DNA of 64,000 nt from Christiangramia gaetbulicola. GTDB lineage: Bacteria; Bacteroidota; Bacteroidia; Flavobacteriales; Flavobacteriaceae. Location of the stretch: NCBI RefSeq assembly GCF_003054225.1, contig NZ_QBKQ01000004.1:1-64000 (forward strand). The letters run 5' to 3'. The notes under the pieces were generated by a model. That model was not told where the DNA came from. It did not search any database and saw only the letters and a program-made list of their open reading frames with translations. Position numbers and translations under genes: made by a program. Positions 18,479 to 27,243 of the stretch are shown piece by piece (the first letter of the stretch is position 1; each line of letters opens with the position of its first letter).

Positions 18479-20509
18479 ATGTTAGACAATTTCCTTAAAA
18501 AATGCCTTTTAATTCTGGTAATGTTAACCGGATTTTTTGCCCAGGCTCAAATTCATAATCCGGTTGAGTGGGATACTGAAGTGAAAAAGATCGCTGAAGA
18601 TGAATACCAGCTGGTGATCAATGCCAGTATTGAAGATAAATGGCACTTATACTCTCAGGAATTGCCCGAAGGAGGTGCCTTGCCCACGGTATTTATTTAT
18701 GAAAATGCCGGTGAAAAGTACGAGCTTGTTGGAAATACCGAAGAGAGCGATGCGATTACTGAATTTGATAAGGTCTTCGAAATGGATCTTAGCTATTTCG
18801 CTTATAATGCCACCTTCACCCAGAATATTAAGCTGCTGGATACTTCACTGGCAAGGATAAATGCTAAAGTTGAATATCAGGCCTGCGATGATAAAGCCTG
18901 TATTTTTGATTCTAAAGATCTTGATTTCATCCTTAAGGAAAATGCGATTGCTTCTGATGTTCCAGATACCGCTATAGAAGAGGCTGGTGAGCAAGAGGAA
19001 ACCATTGTTCTTAATAATCCTAAGGAAAAAAGGTCTTTCTGGGGAATCTTCATTGTTGCTTTTCTTTCAGGTTTTGCGGCATTGTTAACCCCCTGTGTTT
19101 TTCCAATGATCCCAATGACGGTTAGCTTTTTTACCAAGCAAAGTAAATCTAGAGCTGCCGGGATAAGGAACGCGATATTTTATGGGATCTCGATTATTGT
19201 GATCTATGTTCTTCTAGGATCACTGGTAACTCTTATTTTCGGGGCAGATTCTTTAAACGCCTTATCAACGAACGTCTGGTTTAACCTGGCTTTCTTTATT
19301 CTGCTGGTAGTATTTGCCTTCTCCTTTATGGGAGCTTTTGAGATCGTTTTACCAAGCAGTTGGGGAACTAAGATCGATTCAAAGGCCGATAAAGGCGGGT
19401 TAATTGGTATCTTTTTTATGGCGCTTGCCCTGGCCATTGTCTCTTTTTCCTGTACCGGTCCTATTGTAGGTACTTTATTAGTCGAAGCGGCCTCTAAAGG
19501 AGGTATCGCTCCTATTGTTGGTATGTTAGGATTTTCCCTGGCCATCGCCCTTCCTTTTGGATTGTTTGCGGCGTTCCCGGGTTGGTTAAATACCTTGCCA
19601 AAATCTGGTGGCTGGCTTAATACGGTTAAGGTGACCTTAGGTTTCCTTGAGCTTGCCCTGGCTTTCAAATTCCTTTCTAATGCAGACCTGGTATTGCAAT
19701 TACACATCCTGGAACGTGAAATTTTCCTTGCGATCTGGATCGCTATCTTCGGAATGCTGGCGCTTTATTTATTCGGAAAGATCAGGTTGCCGCATGATTC
19801 TAAAGAAGAACATATTTCGGTAGGCCGTTTAATTACCGGTCTGGTTGCTTTGATATTTACTATTTACTTGATCCCTGGCCTTTGGGGAGCACCTTTGAAA
19901 CTGATCAGTGGATTTCCGCCGCCATTACAATACAGCGAATCACCTGATGGGATCGGCACCTCTAATGCGGGCCTAACATCGAATAAACAAGGATTGCCGG
20001 AAGGTGCCGAATATGGACCGCATGATATCGTGTCTTTTCACGATTATGAGGACGGTCTTGCATATGCCAGAGAAAATGACCTCCCGGTGCTGATCGACTT
20101 TACTGGGCATGCCTGCGTGAATTGCCGAAAGATGGAGGAAAGGGTATGGAGTGAGCCTCAGGTATTGGATATCCTGAAAAATGATGTCGTTCTGGTTTCA
20201 CTATATGTGGATGATAAAAGAAAATTACCTGAATCTGAACAGTATGTTTCAGAAACTACCGGTAAGGAAATTAAAAGTATTGGGAATAAATGGAGCGATT
20301 TCCAGATTAGCCGATATAAAGCAAACGCCCAGCCTTATTATGTATTAATAGATCATCAGGAAGAACCGCTTATTTCGCCTTCAGCATATGAACCCGATGC
20401 CGATGAATACTATAACTGGCTTAAAAAAGGAGTTTCAAATTTCAATAAAAATGATTCTTCCGCGGTTGAAAGCTTAAGTGCAGATTCAGATAGTATTTTC
20501 AGTAATTAG
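18479..20509 (+). CDS. dsbD: Thiol:disulfide interchange protein DsbD
   Basis: A 676-residue inner-membrane reductant conduit that moves electrons from cytoplasmic thioredoxin to periplasmic thiols. After a signal peptide (FAQAQ) comes the DsbD-alpha domain with its Cys pair in YQACDDKACIF (about residues 137-144), then eight membrane spans with the conserved transmembrane cysteines in LLTPCVFPMIPM and VSFSCTGPIVG, then a C-terminal thioredoxin-like domain with CVNC (Cys546, Cys549). The domain order is complete. It likely supports c-type cytochrome maturation and disulfide isomerisation. It converges with the next gene and their ends overlap by 4 bp. Confidence 0.93.
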   Translation: MLDNFLKKCLLILVMLTGFFAQAQIHNPVEWDTEVKKIAEDEYQLVINASIEDKWHLYSQELPEGGALPTVFIYENAGEKYELVGNTEESDAITEFDKVFEMDLSYFAYNATFTQNIKLLDTSLARINAKVEYQACDDKACIFDSKDLDFILKENAIASDVPDTAIEEAGEQEETIVLNNPKEKRSFWGIFIVAFLSGFAALLTPCVFPMIPMTVSFFTKQSKSRAAGIRNAIFYGISIIVIYVLLGSLVTLIFGADSLNALSTNVWFNLAFFILLVVFAFSFMGAFEIVLPSSWGTKIDSKADKGGLIGIFFMALALAIVSFSCTGPIVGTLLVEAASKGGIAPIVGMLGFSLAIALPFGLFAAFPGWLNTLPKSGGWLNTVKVTLGFLELALAFKFLSNADLVLQLHILEREIFLAIWIAIFGMLALYLFGKIRLPHDSKEEHISVGRLITGLVALIFTIYLIPGLWGAPLKLISGFPPPLQYSESPDGIGTSNAGLTSNKQGLPEGAEYGPHDIVSFHDYEDGLAYARENDLPVLIDFTGHACVNCRKMEERVWSEPQVLDILKNDVVLVSLYVDDKRKLPESEQYVSETTGKEIKSIGNKWSDFQISRYKANAQPYYVLIDHQEEPLISPSAYEPDADEYYNWLKKGVSNFNKNDSSAVESLSADSDSIFSN

Positions 20510-21015
20510 TTATCCTGCTTTTTTCTGTAAACTCCCTTAAAAGCATCGCTTAAAAAATTCTCCTGCGCATCCAGGATCTGCCAGTGCTGGGTTATACTGC
20601 CATCTTGATTTTTGGTCCAGGTGATCTGATTGTAATATTCTCCTTTTTTGCCTTTCTGGACTTCACTTTTCAGGATCATTTTGTTGTTTTCAGCTTTGCC
20701 TTTCAATTTTAAAATATTCCCGAAGTTGCTTATCCATAGCTGATTCCAGGTTTTATCTGATGGATCGTAATAATTATAACTTTTACCGCTGCTGCCGTTT
20801 TCTGCTTTCCAGTTTTCGTTCAGGATGCAATTATCTTCCAGCTTTATTACAAGGTTCTCTCCAACCTTATCACCATTTTCGTTGAAAACCTCCCAGTCAC
20901 CAATCCAGAAGTCGAATTGAGAGTGTTGTTCTGTACAGCAAGCACATTCAGTTTCCTGGGCGAAGGTTGTTATGGGTAAAAAAAATAACAGGCCGTAAAG
21001 TATAATATGCTTCAT
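20506..21015 (-). CDS. Secreted lipocalin-like protein of unknown role
   Basis: A 169-residue protein with a clear signal peptide (cleavage near TFAQE). The mature part starts with a Cys-rich ECACC segment, then FDFWIGDWEVFNENG, a strand pattern seen in DUF1579-like and related lipocalin-type proteins, and alternating beta strands to the end. It has no enzyme motif I can name. Its stop codon overlaps the end of the convergent dsbD by 4 bp. A periplasmic location beside DsbD and the CACC cysteines make a redox-linked role conceivable, but this is not supported further. Confidence 0.75.
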   Translation of the reverse strand: MKHIILYGLLFFLPITTFAQETECACCTEQHSQFDFWIGDWEVFNENGDKVGENLVIKLEDNCILNENWKAENGSSGKSYNYYDPSDKTWNQLWISNFGNILKLKGKAENNKMILKSEVQKGKKGEYYNQITWTKNQDGSITQHWQILDAQENFLSDAFKGVYRKKQDN

Positions 21016-21121
21016 CTTGAAAGTTTTCCTGTCAAGATAAAGAATTAAACTCTTTGGCCTGCTAAATAGATCTGAATGGCCAAATCTAAGGATTAGCCCG
21101 TTACTATTTTAGCTTGAATTG

Positions 21122-21355
21122 CTATACAACAATTCTATGTTTGTTCGCTTTTTTAGCTTTGCTGATTCGTTTTATGGATTTCATCTTCTCCTCACGTTTT
21201 TGCAAGAGGGTATAAGCCATATAGCCGCCGGCGAGCAGAGAAGCTGCTCCAATCCCGACTTTTCCGCCTTTCAAAGCTGCTTTTTTCCCGGCTTTAAATA
21301 GAAATCCCCGGGCTACAAATTTTCCTGCTAATTTTAATACGTGTCCTAAATTCAT
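21122..21355 (-). CDS. Small glycine/alanine-rich membrane protein, unknown
   Basis: A 77-residue basic protein with one hydrophobic segment (about residues 33-52; GIGAASLLAGGYMAYTLL) followed by a Lys-rich tail. It lies 33 bp downstream of, and on the same strand as, the short-chain dehydrogenase gene, so the two are probably co-transcribed. The protein has the look of a glycine-zipper membrane peptide. I cannot name a family. Confidence 0.55.
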   Translation of the reverse strand: MNLGHVLKLAGKFVARGFLFKAGKKAALKGGKVGIGAASLLAGGYMAYTLLQKREEKMKSIKRISKAKKANKHRIVV

Positions 21356-21388
21356 AATTCTCTTTTCTAATTTTTTCTATCTGCCAAT

Positions 21389-22120
21389 TCAGGATTTTCC
21401 TGTTGGCTTCACTAATAATTCATTTACGTTCACAGAGGCTGGTTGGGAGAGGGCATAGAAGACGGCATCTGCAATATTCTCCGGTTTCAGTTTTGGTTCG
21501 TCTCCACCATAATCCTTATCGTTTAATAATTCTTCATCTGTAATATCATTTCGAAGCTTGGTTTCAACTGTACCAGGTTCAATGGCAGTAACCCTGATAT
21601 TGTACTCTGGTGAAAGTTCCATGCGCATGGCCTTGGATAATTCTATGATCGCAGCTTTTGATGCTCCATATACCGCTCCACCGGCAAAGATCTCTTTCCC
21701 GTCTACCGATGCGATATTTACAATATTTCCGCCATTCTGGTTTTCCATATAGGGAAGCGCGGAATAAATACAGCGCAACACTCCCTTTACGTTCACTTCA
21801 ATGGTATTTAGCCATTCGTCGAGATGTCTATTCTTAAGATAGGTAAGGGGCATAATTCCTGCTGAATTCACCAGCACATCAATAACCTCATATTCGTCAA
21901 CTACCTCATTAAAAGCCTTGCTTACGCTTTCGGTACTGGAAACATCCAGTTCCACTACCATGCTTTCTCCTGGAAGGTCTTTCTGGATCTTCTGCAGTTT
22001 GTTGACGCTTCTGCTGGCGAGAACTACTGTATAATTCTCCTCGGATAGTTTTTTGGCGATCGCTTCACCAATTCCGCTACTTGCTCCTGTGATAACAGCT
22101 ACTTTGTTATTATTGCTCAT
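21389..22120 (-). CDS. Short-chain dehydrogenase/reductase (SDR)
   Basis: A 243-residue classical SDR that oxidises or reduces a hydroxyl/keto group with NAD(P). The N-terminal cofactor motif is TGASSGIGEAIA (about residues 10-21), followed by LVNSAGIMPL (NAG-type motif), the catalytic Ser in NIASVDG and the YGASK active site (Tyr about 149, Lys about 153). There is an Arg/Ser pair in LASRSVNKL after the second strand, which suggests NADP preference. The substrate is unknown. It is divergently placed from the lipoprotein gene at 22255. Confidence 0.9.
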   Translation of the reverse strand: MSNNNKVAVITGASSGIGEAIAKKLSEENYTVVLASRSVNKLQKIQKDLPGESMVVELDVSSTESVSKAFNEVVDEYEVIDVLVNSAGIMPLTYLKNRHLDEWLNTIEVNVKGVLRCIYSALPYMENQNGGNIVNIASVDGKEIFAGGAVYGASKAAIIELSKAMRMELSPEYNIRVTAIEPGTVETKLRNDITDEELLNDKDYGGDEPKLKPENIADAVFYALSQPASVNVNELLVKPTGKS

Positions 22121-22254
22121 ATTGATCGCTTTTGAGTTAATATGAACAATACGCGAGGATTTTTGCGTTAAGATAATTTCAAATAACAGATATTTAACGC
22201 TCCTAGACCATATTGAAAATATCTGCGTTATATATTCGCTAAAAATTTAAGGTT

Positions 22255-23274
22255 TTGAAAAGATCAGAATTAATTCTCCCTGTCCTTATCATGATGTTAA
22301 TGATCACTTCGTGCAGTAACGATGATGATGGTAACGCAAGGGTTAAAACTTCAGAAATTGCACATTTATATGCGACATCCCATAATGGAGATGTGAACCG
22401 TTATGATATAAATACTGGGGTTGTCACTAAATATGCCAATTCTTCTTCAGATTCTGAAGGTATCTTTTATTCTTCCAGTGAAGATGCGTTTACCATAGTT
22501 TCAAGGTCATCCAACCGCCTCGAAGCTTATGAGGGTATAAGTGCTCTGGGTGATGGCGGTACAAAAAATCCTGAAACCTATATTTTTGGTGGAGAGGATC
22601 TGGAAAACCCGGTAGACCTTGCGGTAAGTGGCGATTTCTATGTGGTTTCAGATAATACAGATTTGGATGGAGATGAAACTACTCCAGAGGGCCGATTATA
22701 CATATATATTAAGACGGCGAATAATTTTATCCTGAGAAACGTTGTTCAGACCAAATTCAAGGTTTGGGGCATCGAGTTTGTTGGAAACGATCTTTTTTTA
22801 GCGGTAGACGAAACTAATAAACTGGCTGTATATCGTAATTTTTTAAATTCCAATATGATGAATCGTATCGTGACCGCAGATAAAATTGTGGCAATACAGG
22901 GGCTTGTGCGTTCTCATGGTCTGGACTATGATAATGGTACGATGGTGCTATCAGATATTGGAGAGCCAGAATCAAGTTCAGATGGAGGTTTACATATTAT
23001 TCAGGATTTTGATGAAAAATTTTCCGGTACCACAAATGGTGGTTTTATCGTAAGCGATGACCAGTTGAGGATCGCCGGTGGCAACACCTTATTAGGGAAT
23101 CCTGTGAACGTTGTTTATGATTCAAATTATAACGTGATCTTCGTGGCAGAAGCCCTTAATAATAATGGTAGAATACTTGCCTTCAACGATGCAACCTCTG
23201 TTTCGGGTAATATTGCACCAGACTTAAAATATGCTTTACAGGGTGCATCTTCTATATTTTTTTATACCGAATAA
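22255..23274 (+). CDS. Surface-type lipoprotein with beta-propeller-like repeats, unknown
   Basis: A 339-residue lipoprotein. The best start is the TTG at 22255, since MKRSELILPVLIMMLMITSC forms a complete lipoprotein signal from there; no ATG gives one with the positive N-terminus. The residues after the Cys (SNDDDGN) resemble the acidic export signal that sends Bacteroidota lipoproteins to the cell surface. The mature part has repeating blades (HLYATSHNGDVNRYD, EGIFYSSSEDAF, GIEFVGNDLFLAVD, NVVYDSNYNVIFVAEA) suggesting a beta-propeller. No catalytic motif is recognised. Confidence 0.75.
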   Translation: MKRSELILPVLIMMLMITSCSNDDDGNARVKTSEIAHLYATSHNGDVNRYDINTGVVTKYANSSSDSEGIFYSSSEDAFTIVSRSSNRLEAYEGISALGDGGTKNPETYIFGGEDLENPVDLAVSGDFYVVSDNTDLDGDETTPEGRLYIYIKTANNFILRNVVQTKFKVWGIEFVGNDLFLAVDETNKLAVYRNFLNSNMMNRIVTADKIVAIQGLVRSHGLDYDNGTMVLSDIGEPESSSDGGLHIIQDFDEKFSGTTNGGFIVSDDQLRIAGGNTLLGNPVNVVYDSNYNVIFVAEALNNNGRILAFNDATSVSGNIAPDLKYALQGASSIFFYTE

Positions 23275-23407
23275 GCTATAATAGACAATAAAGATCTCAC
23301 TTTCCTGAATTTATTTTTGACTCCCTGAAGAGCATCAATTTCAGGGTTTTCAAGGCTTTGTTCTTTGGTTTTAAAGCAAGTTTAACGGGCAGAAGAAAAA
23401 TTTGATA

Positions 23408-23415
23408 TACTTTTG
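23408..23415 (+). promoter_or_regulatory. -7 promoter element upstream of topA
   Basis: TACTTTTG matches TAnnTTTG exactly and lies 21 bp before the topA ATG, giving a short leader. No clear -33 TTG is at the usual 20-bp distance. Confidence 0.55.
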
Positions 23416-23436
23416 CAGTTACAAACCGACAAATTT

Positions 23437-25962
23437 ATGGCTAAGAATTTAGTGATTGTTGAGTCTCCTGCGAAGGCTAAAACTATAGAAAAGTTTCTGG
23501 GAAAGGACTATAAGGTCGCTTCCAGTTTTGGGCATATCGCAGATTTGCCTACCAAGGAAATTGGCGTAGACACCGAAGGAGATTTCACGCCTAAATATAT
23601 TGTATCTAAAGATAAGAAGGATGTTGTTCGAAAGCTGAAGGGTCTTGCTAAGGATGCAGAGATGGTATGGCTGGCGAGTGATGAAGACCGGGAGGGAGAA
23701 GCTATCGCCTGGCATTTGGCCGAGGAGCTGAAGCTTGAGAAAGATAAGACCAAACGTATCGTTTTTCATGAGATTACGAAATCTGCCATTCTTCGTGCGA
23801 TAGACAATCCAAGATCTATAGATTATAACCTGGTAAATGCTCAGCAGGCCAGGAGAGTTTTAGACAGGTTGGTTGGTTATGAGCTTTCACCGGTTCTTTG
23901 GAGAAAGGTAAAAGGAGGGCTTTCTGCAGGACGTGTTCAGTCTGTTGCAGTTAGACTTATCGTGGAGAGGGAGCGTGAGATCCAGGATTTTAATCCACAG
24001 GCTTCTTATAGAATAGATGCTGAATTTTCTACAGAAGATGGAAAATCTTTCAAAGCCAAGATCCCGAAGAATTTCGATACAAAAGAGGAGGCTGAAAAGT
24101 TCCTTAAAGAAAATATAGGTGCGAATTTTAAAGTAGCCGATCTTACGACAAAACCGGCAAAAAAGAATCCGGCACCACCGTTTACAACTTCAACCTTGCA
24201 GCAGGAAGCTGCCAGGAAACTCTATTTTTCTGTAAGTAAGACCATGACCATGGCACAACGTTTATACGAAGCCGGTCATATTACTTATATGAGAACAGAT
24301 AGTGTAAACCTTTCTGAAGATGCCAGAAAAGGAGCTAAAGAGGAAATTCTAAAAGCCTACGGCGATAAATATTCCAAAACACGTCAGTTTAAGGGAAAGA
24401 CCAAAGGAGCACAGGAAGCTCACGAGGCGATTCGTCCCACCAATTTTGCCAAGCATAGTATTTCTGCAGATAGAGATCAGCAAAGATTATATGAGCTTAT
24501 CTGGAAAAGAGCTATCGCATCTCAAATGAGCGATGCCCAATTGGAAAGAACCAATGTGAAGATCGAGGCAGATAAACATGATAATCATTTTACTGCAAAT
24601 GGAGAGGTGCTGAAATTTGATGGTTTCCTAAAGGTTTATTTAGAAGGAAGCGATGATGAAGATGAAGAGCAAAGCGGAATGCTGCCTGCTTTAAAAGTGA
24701 GTCAGCCGCTTAATAACGAATATATTACGGCTACCGAAAGATTTACCAGGCCACCATATAGATATACAGAAGCATCTTTGGTTAAGAAACTTGAAGAGCT
24801 GGGGATTGGCAGACCTTCTACTTATGCTCCAACCATTTCAACAATTCAAAGTAGAAATTATATAGAAAAGGGCTCTGTTGATGGAACTGAGAGGGATTAT
24901 GTTCAGTTTGAACTTAAAAATGACAAGCTTTCTGAGAAAACATTAACCGAAACCGTTGGTAGTGACAAAGGTAAGATGGTGCCTACTGCTACCGGGATGG
25001 TAGTAAACGACTTTCTTGTAAATCACTTTTCTAATATCCTTGATTACAATTTCACTGCGAAAGTTGAGGAGAGCTTTGATAATATCGCTGAAGGTAATGA
25101 AGAGTGGACGGTCATGATGAAGGATTTCTATAAGGATTTCCATCCGCATGTGCAGGATGTTGCTAAGAATGCCGACAGGGAAGTAGGTGAAAGAATACTA
25201 GGTGAAGACCCTGAGACAGGGAAACCAGTGAGTGTAAGATTAGGGAAATTTGGGCCTATGGTGCAAATTGGTAGTGTAGAAGATGACGAGAAACCAAAGT
25301 TCGCCAGTCTTAGTCCAGACCAGAGTATGGAAACTCTTACCTACGAAGAGGCTATGGATCTGTTCCAGTTACCTAAGAAATTAGGGGAATATAAAGGCGA
25401 AAATGTTGAGGTGAATAACGGTAGATACGGCCCATATGTAAGATTCGGTAAAACATTCGTTTCCCTTGAAAAAGGTGAAGACCCTCTAAATGTGGACTTC
25501 GATCGTGCCATGGAACTTATCAAGGAAAAAGAAAAGGCAGATGCGCCTATCTATGAGTACAAGGATATGCCTGTGCAAAAGGGTGTTGGAAGATTTGGAC
25601 CATATTTAAAGTGGAACAATATGTTCATTAACGTGAACAAGAAATATGATTTCGATAACCTTTCAGATAACGATATTGAAGAGCTTATAGAGGATAAGTT
25701 GCGCAAAGAGCGTGAAAAGCTCATTCATCACTGGGAGGAAGAAGGTATAAGAGTGGAGAAGGCCAGGTGGGGCAGGTTCAATGTGATCAAGGGTAAAACC
25801 AAGGTAGAATTACCAAAAACAACGAAAGCTGAAGAGCTAACGCTGGATGAGGTAAAGGAGATCATCGAGAAGAACACCAAGAAGAAGAAAAAACCTGCTG
25901 CTAAAAAGAAAACTGCTGCGAAGAAAACAACCACGAAGAAAAAAACTACCAAAAAGAAATAA
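23437..25962 (+). CDS. topA: DNA topoisomerase I
   Basis: An 841-residue type IA topoisomerase that relaxes negative supercoils by passing one strand through a transient single-strand break. It has the Toprim domain at the N-terminus (KNLVIVESPAKAKTIEKFLG; acidic DEDREGEA), the catalytic tyrosine in YMRTDS (Tyr284) and the ESFDNIAEG segment. The C-terminal part has repeated R(Y/F)GPY-type modules in place of Cys zinc fingers, then a Lys/Thr/Ala-rich tail of about 30 residues. I chose the ATG at 23437 because the family starts with this segment and it lies just after a promoter; an in-frame TTG at 23413 overlaps that promoter. The next gene begins 3 bp after the stop. Confidence 0.96.
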   Translation: MAKNLVIVESPAKAKTIEKFLGKDYKVASSFGHIADLPTKEIGVDTEGDFTPKYIVSKDKKDVVRKLKGLAKDAEMVWLASDEDREGEAIAWHLAEELKLEKDKTKRIVFHEITKSAILRAIDNPRSIDYNLVNAQQARRVLDRLVGYELSPVLWRKVKGGLSAGRVQSVAVRLIVEREREIQDFNPQASYRIDAEFSTEDGKSFKAKIPKNFDTKEEAEKFLKENIGANFKVADLTTKPAKKNPAPPFTTSTLQQEAARKLYFSVSKTMTMAQRLYEAGHITYMRTDSVNLSEDARKGAKEEILKAYGDKYSKTRQFKGKTKGAQEAHEAIRPTNFAKHSISADRDQQRLYELIWKRAIASQMSDAQLERTNVKIEADKHDNHFTANGEVLKFDGFLKVYLEGSDDEDEEQSGMLPALKVSQPLNNEYITATERFTRPPYRYTEASLVKKLEELGIGRPSTYAPTISTIQSRNYIEKGSVDGTERDYVQFELKNDKLSEKTLTETVGSDKGKMVPTATGMVVNDFLVNHFSNILDYNFTAKVEESFDNIAEGNEEWTVMMKDFYKDFHPHVQDVAKNADREVGERILGEDPETGKPVSVRLGKFGPMVQIGSVEDDEKPKFASLSPDQSMETLTYEEAMDLFQLPKKLGEYKGENVEVNNGRYGPYVRFGKTFVSLEKGEDPLNVDFDRAMELIKEKEKADAPIYEYKDMPVQKGVGRFGPYLKWNNMFINVNKKYDFDNLSDNDIEELIEDKLRKEREKLIHHWEEEGIRVEKARWGRFNVIKGKTKVELPKTTKAEELTLDEVKEIIEKNTKKKKKPAAKKKTAAKKTTTKKKTTKKK

Positions 25963-25965
25963 AGT

Positions 25966-27126
25966 ATGGAGTTCGATTTTCTTAGTCCGGTAAATGACGA
26001 GCTGCTGGACGAGATCAAGAGTTTAAATCCTCAAACCATTGGTGCCAATATTCGACTTCATACAGATAGATCAGGAATACCTGAGCTGGAAGGCGTAAAT
26101 GTTGCCATTTTTGGAGTTCGCGAGAACAGAAGAGCGGAAAGGCCTGAAAACAAGCCAGATTTCTCTAACTTAAGAAAACAGTTCTACGGATTGTTCCCTG
26201 GTAACTGGAAATTGAAATTAGCAGACCTAGGCGATATAGAACCCGGGGCAACAGTAGAAGATACTTATTTTGCTGTGCAGAACCTGGTTGAAAGCCTTAT
26301 AAAACAGGATATAATACCAATCATCCTTGGTGGTGGCCAGGATCTTATCTATGCTCAATACAGAGCTTATGATAATTTAGATCAAATGGTTAACCTGGTA
26401 AATATTGATAAAAGATTTGACTTGGGTGACGCTGAAAAGATGATTTCGAATCAATCTTATGTAGGAAAAATCGTAGTTGATCAACCTTATAATTTATTTA
26501 ATTATTCGGCGGTTGGATATCAGACCTATTTCAATTCTCAGGATGAAATTGAATTGATGGAAAGATTGTTCTTTGAAGCGTACCGATTAGGAGAAGTAAC
26601 TTCAGATATCGCCCTGATGGAGCCTATTTTTAGGAGTGCGAATATCGTAGGTATGGACCTTGGTGCGATAGATTCTGCAGCCATGAATTCAGCATATTTT
26701 AATTCTCCTAATGGCTTTAATGGCAGGGAGATATGTGCGCTTTCAAGGTATGCTGGGATAAGTGATAAGGTATCTTCTTTTGGGGTTTATGAATACCAGG
26801 GTAATTTAGGAGACCTGGCGAATATGCTGGTTGCCCAGATTATATGGTATTTTATCGAAGGTGTGAATTATCGCACGAATGAAAATACTATTTCCGCGAA
26901 AAAGGAGTTTACTAAATACCAGGTTCCCATCGATGATGAGATCCTTGTTTTTTTCAAAAGCCCTGTTAGCGGACGGTGGTGGATAGAAATTCCATTTTTA
27001 TCGAATGTGAATACTAAATTAAAAAGGCATACGTTATTACCTTGCAGCGAAGAAGATTATCTTGAGGCTTGCAATCAGGTGATTCCGGAACGCTGGTATA
27101 AAGCAAAAAGAAAAAACGAAGTCTAA
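25966..27126 (+). CDS. Arginase/formimidoylglutamase-fold protein with degenerate metal site
   Basis: A 386-residue protein with the ureohydrolase fold. The motif positions can be located, but the manganese ligands are only partly kept. The GGxH motif reads GGGQD (Gln125), the DAHxD motif reads DKRFD (Asp148, Arg150, Asp152), and the SxDxDxxDP motif reads MDLGAID (Asp231, Gly233). Three of the six usual ligands are thus replaced, so arginase, agmatinase or formimidoylglutamase activity is unlikely. It sits between topA (3 bp gap) and gldK. That position suggests a structural or regulatory role linked to one of these, perhaps T9SS/gliding. An annotation as formimidoylglutamase would be misleading. 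Confidence 0.8.
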   Translation: MEFDFLSPVNDELLDEIKSLNPQTIGANIRLHTDRSGIPELEGVNVAIFGVRENRRAERPENKPDFSNLRKQFYGLFPGNWKLKLADLGDIEPGATVEDTYFAVQNLVESLIKQDIIPIILGGGQDLIYAQYRAYDNLDQMVNLVNIDKRFDLGDAEKMISNQSYVGKIVVDQPYNLFNYSAVGYQTYFNSQDEIELMERLFFEAYRLGEVTSDIALMEPIFRSANIVGMDLGAIDSAAMNSAYFNSPNGFNGREICALSRYAGISDKVSSFGVYEYQGNLGDLANMLVAQIIWYFIEGVNYRTNENTISAKKEFTKYQVPIDDEILVFFKSPVSGRWWIEIPFLSNVNTKLKRHTLLPCSEEDYLEACNQVIPERWYKAKRKNEV

Positions 27127-27176
27127 AAAAATATATCCAGACATTATTCTGATTTACTGTATTTTTATCTGAAATA

Positions 27177-27207
27177 TTGTTTTTTAAAAAATAATTAGAT
27201 AGGTTTA
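27177..27207 (+). promoter_or_regulatory. Candidate promoter for the gldKLMN operon
   Basis: TTG (27177-27179), a 20-bp spacer and TAGGTTTA (27200-27207) resemble the Bacteroidota -33/-7 pair with one mismatch in the -7 element. It lies 36 bp before gldK in the 117-bp gap after the arginase-like gene. Confidence 0.45.
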
Positions 27208-27243
27208 CTGCCGTAAATCAAAATGTCTTAACCTAAGATAATT

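Noticed and set aside
25966-27126. Annotation as a functional formimidoylglutamase
   Set aside because: Three of six metal ligands are replaced, and no histidine-degradation gene is nearby.
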